From contig NZ_VDMS01000005.1 of assembly GCF_006346395.1 (NCBI RefSeq), forward strand, positions 480,185 to 544,184: a DNA stretch of 64,000 nt, read 5' to 3'. Numbering within the stretch: position 1 is the first letter of the stretch; each line of letters starts with the position of its first letter. The DNA is from Nocardioides plantarum (GTDB lineage Bacteria; Actinomycetota; Actinomycetes; Propionibacteriales; Nocardioidaceae). Of the stretch, positions 59,002 to 64,000 are shown piece by piece. A program made the position numbers and the translations under genes. Under the pieces are notes generated by a model, which saw only the letters and a program-made list of their open reading frames with translations, was not told the DNA's origin and searched no databases.

Positions 59002-61437
59002 TCAGCCCCGGTCGTCGAGGGCGTCCTCCCAGTCCCGCCTGAGGATCGTGTTGGTGACGGCCGGCACCGCGGCACGCACGTCGGCCAGCTGGTCGGCGTC
59101 GAGCGGCACGGCCGGGAACGCCCGGCCCACGGCCTGCGCGAACGCCTGTCCGCGCTCGGCCAGCGCGGGTGCCTCGGCCAGGTAGCGGGCGACGTACGGC
59201 GCCACGAGGGCGGCCTGCTCGGGCTGCCACAGCCCGCCGGTGAGGGCCTCGAAGCGCCGGTTGGAGACACCGGCGTCGGTGGCCGCGGCCCAGGCGTCGG
59301 CCTTGGCCTGCGCGGTCGGTCGGGCGGCCAGCGCCCGGGCTGCGCCGATCTCACCGTCGACGGTGCCGTCACGACGACGCTCGCCCTCGACGTACGCCGC
59401 GTCCGCGGCGCCGATCGCGGCGAGCCGGGTCACGACCCGCCAGCGCAGCCCGGCGTACCACTCGAGCCCGTCGACCCCGTCGGCGTCGAGCCAGGACTCC
59501 AGCAGGGCCGCGTCACGCGAGGTCGACGCGAGGCCCTCGACGAACACCAGGCGGAGCTCGTCGTCGCCCGCCGCGGCGAGGCCGCGGGCGAACGCCGCGG
59601 AGAGGGACGCCACGGCGTCGCCGACGTCGGCCGCCGCGACCCGCTCGGGCAGGACCGAGCCGAGGGTCCGGGTGGCGACCGAGCCGACGATCATCGGGTG
59701 CGGCTCGACCGGGAGGTGGCGCGCCACCAGGTCGAGGTAGTCGTGGGAGGCGAGCCGCCGGGTGCGGACCGCCTCGAACCACTGGCCCCACACCACCGCG
59801 CGGGCCAACGGGTCGTCGAGCCGGGGGAGCCGGTCGGCGAACGCCGCGAGCGAGAGGTCGTCGAGCGCCACCTGGGCGTAGGTCTGGCTGCGGGCGTTGG
59901 GCAGCACGATCCGCCCGCGCAGCTCGGGCAGCCGCACCGGCTCGTCGCCGAGGTCGACGAGGTGTCCGCCCGCCGGGCTCAGCGCGTCGTCGTACGACGC
60001 CACCCAGAAGCGGTGGGGACGCGACCCGTCGCGGTGCAGCACCGGGGTGCCGTCGGCCTCGCGCTCGACGCGCACGGTGTCGAAACCGGTGGTGCGCAGC
60101 CAGGCGTCGGCCCAGCCCACCGCGTCCCGGTCGGAGACGGCGTCCAGCGCGGCGACGAAGTCGGTCAGTCGCGTGTTGCCGAACCGGTGCTGCGACAGGT
60201 AGGCGTTGACCCCGGCCAGGAAGGTCTCGTCGCCGAGCCAGGTGACCAGCTGGCGCAGGCTCGAGCCGCCCTTGGCGTAGCTGATCATGTCGAAGTTGGT
60301 GGCCGCGGCGTCCACGTCGGGCACGTCCTCGGCCTCCGGGGCGACCGGGTGGGTGGAGCGCCGGGCGTCGGCCCGATAGGCGTTGACCTTGCGGGCGGTC
60401 TCAAAGGCGACGAGCAGGTCGTGGTGGCCCACCGCGTCTCCGGCGACGCGGACGCCCATGTAGTCGGCGAACGACTCCTGCAGCCAGGTGTCCTCCCACC
60501 ACGTCATGGTCACCAGGTCGCCGAACCACATGTGCGCCATCTCGTGGGCGATCGTCGACGCGCGGGCGGCCCGGAGCCGGTCGGTGAGCCGGCCACGGGG
60601 GAGGTACTCGTCGCGGTAGGTCACGCACCCGGGCGTCTCGAGCGCCCCCCAGTTCTGGCCGGGGACGAAGGCCTGGTCGTAGGAGTCGAACGGCATCGGC
60701 TCGTCGAACAGCGACGCGTAGTGGTCGAAGCACCTCTCGGTCGTGCTCCGCAGCTCGTCGAAGTCGCGGTCGAGCTCGTCGGCGAGCGACGCGCGCGCAT
60801 GCCAGCCGAACGGCAGGCCGGCGTGCTCCCAGGTGCGGCTGTGCCACGGGCCGGCGCAGACCACGAACATCGCGGTCGGGATGGGCAGGGTGGTGGCGAA
60901 CTCCCAGTGGCCGTCGTGCTGGTGGTGGACGCGTCCGTTGGCCAGGACCGTCCAGGCGGGGTCGGCGGTCACCTCGAGGTCCACGAGCGCCTTGAGGTCG
61001 TTCTGGTCGAAGCAGGGGAAGACCTTCTGTGCCACGTCCATGCCGAGGTACGCCGCGACGTAGGTCTCGCCGTCGGCCGGGTCGGTGAACGTGTGCATCC
61101 CGTCGCCGTCGGTCACGTAGGGCATCCGGGCCGTCACCACGACCCGTCGCGGGCAGACGTCCCCCGGCTGGTGCTCCGGGTGACGGCAGCGGTCCACCCC
61201 GGACAGGTGGAGGCGCTTGCCGTCGTACGACCACCCGACCCCGGGGTCGGCGTCGACCTCGAGGCCGACCGCGTCGGTGACCTCGAGGAACGTCGTCTCC
61301 TCCGAGCACTGGAACGTGACCTGGCACCTCAGGCCGTAGGTCCCCTGGCTGGGGTCGGTCAGGTCGAGCGCCAGGGCGTAGTGGACGTCGCTGACGGCAG
61401 CGGCACGGGCTCGGGCTTCGGCAAGGGTCAGGCTCAC
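59002..61437 (-). CDS. pepN: Aminopeptidase N (M1 family)
   Basis: This is an 811-residue zinc metallopeptidase from a GTG at 61437. HEMAH (298-302) with E321 gives HExxH-(18x)-E. The exopeptidase motif usually GxMEN reads GALETP (264-269), replacing the methionine and asparagine but keeping the glutamate. The remaining domains are of the ERAP/PepN type. Length is close to other actinobacterial PepN (about 850). It removes N-terminal residues from peptides. It lies between prs and the rplY gene on the opposite strand and is thus an insertion in that block. Confidence 0.92.
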   Translation of the reverse strand: MSLTLAEARARAAAVSDVHYALALDLTDPSQGTYGLRCQVTFQCSEETTFLEVTDAVGLEVDADPGVGWSYDGKRLHLSGVDRCRHPEHQPGDVCPRRVVVTARMPYVTDGDGMHTFTDPADGETYVAAYLGMDVAQKVFPCFDQNDLKALVDLEVTADPAWTVLANGRVHHQHDGHWEFATTLPIPTAMFVVCAGPWHSRTWEHAGLPFGWHARASLADELDRDFDELRSTTERCFDHYASLFDEPMPFDSYDQAFVPGQNWGALETPGCVTYRDEYLPRGRLTDRLRAARASTIAHEMAHMWFGDLVTMTWWEDTWLQESFADYMGVRVAGDAVGHHDLLVAFETARKVNAYRADARRSTHPVAPEAEDVPDVDAAATNFDMISYAKGGSSLRQLVTWLGDETFLAGVNAYLSQHRFGNTRLTDFVAALDAVSDRDAVGWADAWLRTTGFDTVRVEREADGTPVLHRDGSRPHRFWVASYDDALSPAGGHLVDLGDEPVRLPELRGRIVLPNARSQTYAQVALDDLSLAAFADRLPRLDDPLARAVVWGQWFEAVRTRRLASHDYLDLVARHLPVEPHPMIVGSVATRTLGSVLPERVAAADVGDAVASLSAAFARGLAAAGDDELRLVFVEGLASTSRDAALLESWLDADGVDGLEWYAGLRWRVVTRLAAIGAADAAYVEGERRRDGTVDGEIGAARALAARPTAQAKADAWAAATDAGVSNRRFEALTGGLWQPEQAALVAPYVARYLAEAPALAERGQAFAQAVGRAFPAVPLDADQLADVRAAVPAVTNTILRRDWEDALDDRG

Positions 61438-61582
61438 CCCCTCACCCTAGGGAGGCGTCGAGCAGCGGCCGCGCTCGATTGGCTGCGCTCGTACGTCGTC
61501 CCGTAAGGTTCACGAGTTGCCTCGGCGAGGGAGCTCACGCTCCGTGATCGACAGGGCCGGCCGTCCAGCCGAACTGACCAGG

Positions 61583-61615
61583 ACGCCGCGCTGTCGCGCG
61601 GCGTTCGTTGCTTTT
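61583..61615 (+). terminator. Hairpin with T-rich tail in the rplY leader
   Basis: The arms ACGCCGCG (61583-61590) and CGCGGCGT (61597-61604) enclose a six-base loop and are followed by TCGTTGCTTTT. This is terminator-like, yet it sits 51 bases upstream of the rplY start, within the probable leader. It could end an upstream transcript or act as an attenuator for ribosomal protein L25. Only the structure is seen; the function is inferred. Confidence 0.5.
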
Positions 61616-61665
61616 CGACCACCGCTCTCGCCGGGCCCGCCGACCCACACCACGAGGAGACCAGC

Positions 61666-62343
61666 ATGTCCGACACCGAGAAGATCCAGGCCGAGAGCCG
61701 CACCGAGTTCGGCAAGGGTGCGGCCCGCCGCATCCGCCGCGACCACAAGATCCCCGCCGTGATCTACGGCCACGGCAACGACCCCGTCCACGTGACGCTC
61801 CCGGGCCACGTCACGACGCTCGCGCTCAAGCGCGGTGGCGCCAACTCCCTCCTCGAGCTCGACATCGACGGCTCCGCGCAGCTCGCGCTCACCAAGCAGA
61901 TCCAGGTGGACCCCATCCGCCGGGTCATCGAGCACATCGACTTCGTCGCCGTCCGCAAGGGCGAGAAGGTCACCGTCGACGTCGCGATCAACCTCGTCGG
62001 CGAGGCCGGCCCCGACACGCTCGTCGTGCTCGAGAACCCGACCGTGCAGGTCGAGGCCGAGGCCACCACGATCCCCGAGCAGATCGACCTCGACATCGAG
62101 GGTCTGGCCGCCGGCACCCAGATCCTGGCCTCCGAGCTGTCCCTCCCGGCCGGCACCACCCTGCTGGTCGATGGCGAGACCCTCGTCGTCAACGTCACCG
62201 AGCAGATCAGCGCCGAGGCCCTCGAGGCCGAGCTGGAGGAGGCCGAGGCCGAGGCCGGCATCGAGCGCGAGGTCTCCGACGAGGAGATCGGCGACGCCCA
62301 GGTCGAGGCCGCCGCCATCGACAAGGCCGCCGACGAGGAGTGA
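61666..62343 (+). CDS. rplY: 50S ribosomal protein L25/general stress protein Ctc
   Basis: This is a 225-residue CTC-type L25 with GAGGAGA upstream. The N-terminal L25 domain (about 1-95: FGKGAARRIRRDHKIPAVIYGHG) binds 5S rRNA. The C-terminal TL5-like domain (about 100-190) has VTVDVAINLVGEAGPDT, and an acidic tail (to 225) ends it. The length and acidic tail fit actinobacterial members. pth follows 98 bases downstream. Confidence 0.95.
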   Translation: MSDTEKIQAESRTEFGKGAARRIRRDHKIPAVIYGHGNDPVHVTLPGHVTTLALKRGGANSLLELDIDGSAQLALTKQIQVDPIRRVIEHIDFVAVRKGEKVTVDVAINLVGEAGPDTLVVLENPTVQVEAEATTIPEQIDLDIEGLAAGTQILASELSLPAGTTLLVDGETLVVNVTEQISAEALEAELEEAEAEAGIEREVSDEEIGDAQVEAAAIDKAADEE

Positions 62344-62441
62344 TCCTCCCGCGGCTCAGGTGGTTCCTGGGCCGGTTGATCTCACCGGTTCGCGCCGCTG
62401 ACCCCTTCGGTCGGCGGCGCGACCCCGACCAGGAGTCCGAC

Positions 62442-63029
62442 ATGTCCGACGTGTGGCTCGTCGTCGGGCTCGGCAACCCCGGGCCCGGCTACGCCGGCAA
62501 CCGGCACAACATCGGCTACCTGGTCGTCGACGAGCTGGTCCGCCGCCTCGGCACCCCGCTGCGCGCCCACAAGACCGGGCGCGCCGAGGTCGCCGAGGCG
62601 CGGCTCGGTACGCCGGGCAGCGACGGCCCGCGGCTGGTCCTCGCCCGGCCCCGGTCCTACATGAACGAGGTCGGCGGTCCGGTCAAGGCGCTGGCCACCT
62701 TCTACAAGATCGAGCCGTCCCGGATCGTCGTGATCCACGACGAGCTCGACATCGACTTCGGCACCCTGCGCACCAAGCTGGGCGGTGGCGACAACGGCCA
62801 CAACGGTCTGAAGTCGCTGCGCTCGTCGTTCGGCACCGGCGACTTCTACCGGGTCCGCGCCGGCATCGGGCGCCCGTCAGGGCGCCAGGACGTCGCCGAC
62901 TTCGTGCTCTCCGACTACTCCGGCGTCGAGCGCAAGGAGCTCCCGTTCCAGGTCGACTCCGCTGCCGACGCCGTCGAGTCGCTGGTCCTCCAGGGTCTCG
63001 ACAAGACCCAGCAGAAGTTCAACTCCTGA
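62442..63029 (+). CDS. pth: Peptidyl-tRNA hydrolase
   Basis: This is a 195-residue enzyme from the ATG at 62442, after AGGAG. LVVGLGNPGPGYAGNRHNIG (6-25) is the family signature, with catalytic H22. The aspartate in VVIHDELDIDFG and GGGDNGHNGLKSL complete the active site. It releases peptides from prematurely dropped tRNAs. Its last 11 bases overlap the convergent GNAT gene. Confidence 0.96.
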   Translation: MSDVWLVVGLGNPGPGYAGNRHNIGYLVVDELVRRLGTPLRAHKTGRAEVAEARLGTPGSDGPRLVLARPRSYMNEVGGPVKALATFYKIEPSRIVVIHDELDIDFGTLRTKLGGGDNGHNGLKSLRSSFGTGDFYRVRAGIGRPSGRQDVADFVLSDYSGVERKELPFQVDSAADAVESLVLQGLDKTQQKFNS

Positions 63030-63537
63030 GCCGCAGCGCCAGCTCCTCGATCCGCAGCGGCGAGCCCTCGCGCAGCGGCTCCCAGGCGCCGGTCGGCACG
63101 AACCCCCGGGCGACGTAGAGCCGGCGCGCCGCGTCGTTGCCCTGCGTGACGTGCAGCCGGACCTCGTCGTACGCCGGCCCGGGGCGCCGTGGCTCGCGGC
63201 ACCACGCCACCAGGTCGTCGAGCACTGCGGCGCCGATGCCGCGCCCCCGCGCCACCGGGTCGGTCCACATGCCCCATACGCACGCCGTCGGCCCGCCGTC
63301 CGGCGCGAACGCGCCACCCATGCCCAGGCCACGCTCCTCGTCGACGCCGCTGCTCCCGAGGGCGACCAGCGTGAGACCGCCGTTGTCCGCCCGGTCGCGC
63401 CAGTCGGACTCGGTCAGCCCCTCCGCGAGTGCGCGGGTCGAGCCGAACGCGTCCGGGGCGTCGGCGAGCGCCCGCAGCCGTACGTCGCGCAGCAGCCGCC
63501 AGTCGTCCGGGGTGACCCGGCGCAGCTCGAAGGTCAT
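63019..63537 (-). CDS. GNAT family N-acetyltransferase
   Basis: This is a 172-residue protein starting MTFELRRVTPDDWRLL. The acetyl-CoA binding motif ARGRGIGAAVLDDL (about 96-109) and the following VTQGNDAARRLYVARGFVPTG (motif B) define a GNAT. Acceptor unknown. It converges with pth and is the last complete gene in the window. Confidence 0.9.
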   Translation of the reverse strand: MTFELRRVTPDDWRLLRDVRLRALADAPDAFGSTRALAEGLTESDWRDRADNGGLTLVALGSSGVDEERGLGMGGAFAPDGGPTACVWGMWTDPVARGRGIGAAVLDDLVAWCREPRRPGPAYDEVRLHVTQGNDAARRLYVARGFVPTGAWEPLREGSPLRIEELALRLRS

Positions 63538-63580
63538 GGCGGCCAGCCTGGCACGGGTGACGGCGGCCGGGAGCCCTTGT

Positions 63581-64000
63581 CTAGGTGCGTCGGTGGAAGG
63601 TGAGGGTGCCGTCGGGATGTCGTTGCATGTCGTAGCGGTGGTCGTGGGCGAGGTGGTGGTGGTGGGGGCAGAGCAGGATGCCGTCGTCGAGGTTGGTGGG
63701 GCCGCCGTGGGTCCAGGGGGTGAGGTGGTGGGCTTCGCACCAGGCGGCGGGGATGGTGCAGCCGCTGGCGCGGCAGGTGGTGTCGCGTAGTGCCATGGCT
63801 TTGCGTTGGTGGCGGTTGTAGAGGCGTTGGCTGCGGCCCAGGTCGAGGATGTGGGAGTCGCCGTCGAGGACGGCGGGGACGAGGTGGGCGGTGCAGGCCA
63901 GGCGGCGGGCGTGGGCCGCGGTGATGGGTTGGTCGCCGATCAGGGCGACGCCGGGCTCGCCGAGCTGGGAGAGGAGGGTGGCCAGGTCGAGGGTGACGAT
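63581..64000 (-). CDS. HNH endonuclease domain protein (DUF222/13E12 type), C-terminal part
   Basis: The frame runs off the right edge and gives the last 139 residues. CRASGCTIPAAWCEAHHLTP and LLCPHHHHLAHDH form the HNH/zinc motif. The preceding residues (LDGDSHILDLGRSQRLYNRHQRKAM) are typical of the C-terminal part of DUF222-containing 13E12-type proteins, which occur in many copies in Actinobacteria. The stop is TAG at 63581-63583. The missing N-terminus would carry the DUF222 domain. Confidence 0.85.
   Translation of the reverse strand: MVTLDLATLLSQLGEPGVALIGDQPITAAHARRLACTAHLVPAVLDGDSHILDLGRSQRLYNRHQRKAMALRDTTCRASGCTIPAAWCEAHHLTPWTHGGPTNLDDGILLCPHHHHLAHDHRYDMQRHPDGTLTFHRRT

Noticed and set aside
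58969..61506. 845-codon plus-strand frame opposite pepN
   Set aside because: It is opposite a gene with an intact HExxH-(18x)-E metallopeptidase motif; the frame has no recognisable domain.
63581..64000. HNH gene as part of a homing or mobile element
   Set aside because: DUF222/13E12-type HNH genes are abundant in actinobacterial chromosomes, and no intron, intein or terminal repeat is visible here.

Overview
The window is chromosomal DNA of a very GC-rich actinobacterium, most likely a Nocardioides-like member of the Nocardioidaceae. Supporting signs are the strong G/C bias at third codon positions, many GTG starts, the coproporphyrin-type heme genes (hemE, hemG/hemY, hemQ), a KstR-type operator beside a steroid-dehydrogenase-like flavoprotein, actinobacterial two-component and NHEJ-type genes, and a DUF222/13E12-type HNH gene at the right edge. 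I see no phage, insertion sequence, CRISPR array or rRNA operon. Most genes are ordinary core or accessory metabolism.

Layout. 0-10 kb: two tandem paralogous secreted proteins, an asparagine-synthase-like protein, a Y-family polymerase, a small membrane protein, a YbdK-type glutamate-cysteine ligase divergent from a ThrE-type exporter, a DUF402 protein, and an SDR divergent from a TetR regulator. 10-19 kb: two tandem GT39-like membrane glycosyltransferases, ornithine aminotransferase, a roughly 570-base non-coding stretch, a histidine kinase/response regulator pair, and two cell-envelope proteins. 19-28 kb: a KstD-like flavoprotein with a KstR box, a hairpin array, a zinc-ribbon/SPFH-GYF gene pair, and an HrpA helicase whose coding sequence carries an in-frame palindromic insertion.

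28-40 kb: an orphan solute-binding lipoprotein, then the conserved block RNase D - DUF3000 - hemE ... hemG - hemQ. That block is interrupted by an esterase, a DUF4349 lipoprotein, a small acidic protein and an SsuD-like monooxygenase with its flavin reductase. msrB follows. 40-47 kb: a stand-alone LigD polymerase domain, a ferredoxin reductase/acyl desaturase pair, a P-loop sulfotransferase-like protein, a LigC-type ATP-dependent ligase and an atypical tRNA-Gln(TTG). 47-56 kb: an accessory stretch with two secreted proteins of the same Ig-like/ASH family, a collagen-like secreted protein, a 2OG-Fe(II) oxygenase and an orphan CHASE-PAS histidine kinase. 56-64 kb: SGNH hydrolase, then the core block glmU - prs - (pepN) - rplY - pth, a GNAT acetyltransferase, and the C-terminal end of an HNH endonuclease.

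The most unusual signals are non-coding or semi-coding repeats. One is a 75-bp perfect-armed palindrome inserted in frame in hrpA. Another is a family of nested palindromes at three intergenic sites. A 23-bp tandem repeat lies between the ferredoxin reductase and desaturase genes. All starts, families and operators below were read by eye from the sequence; no database search was possible.
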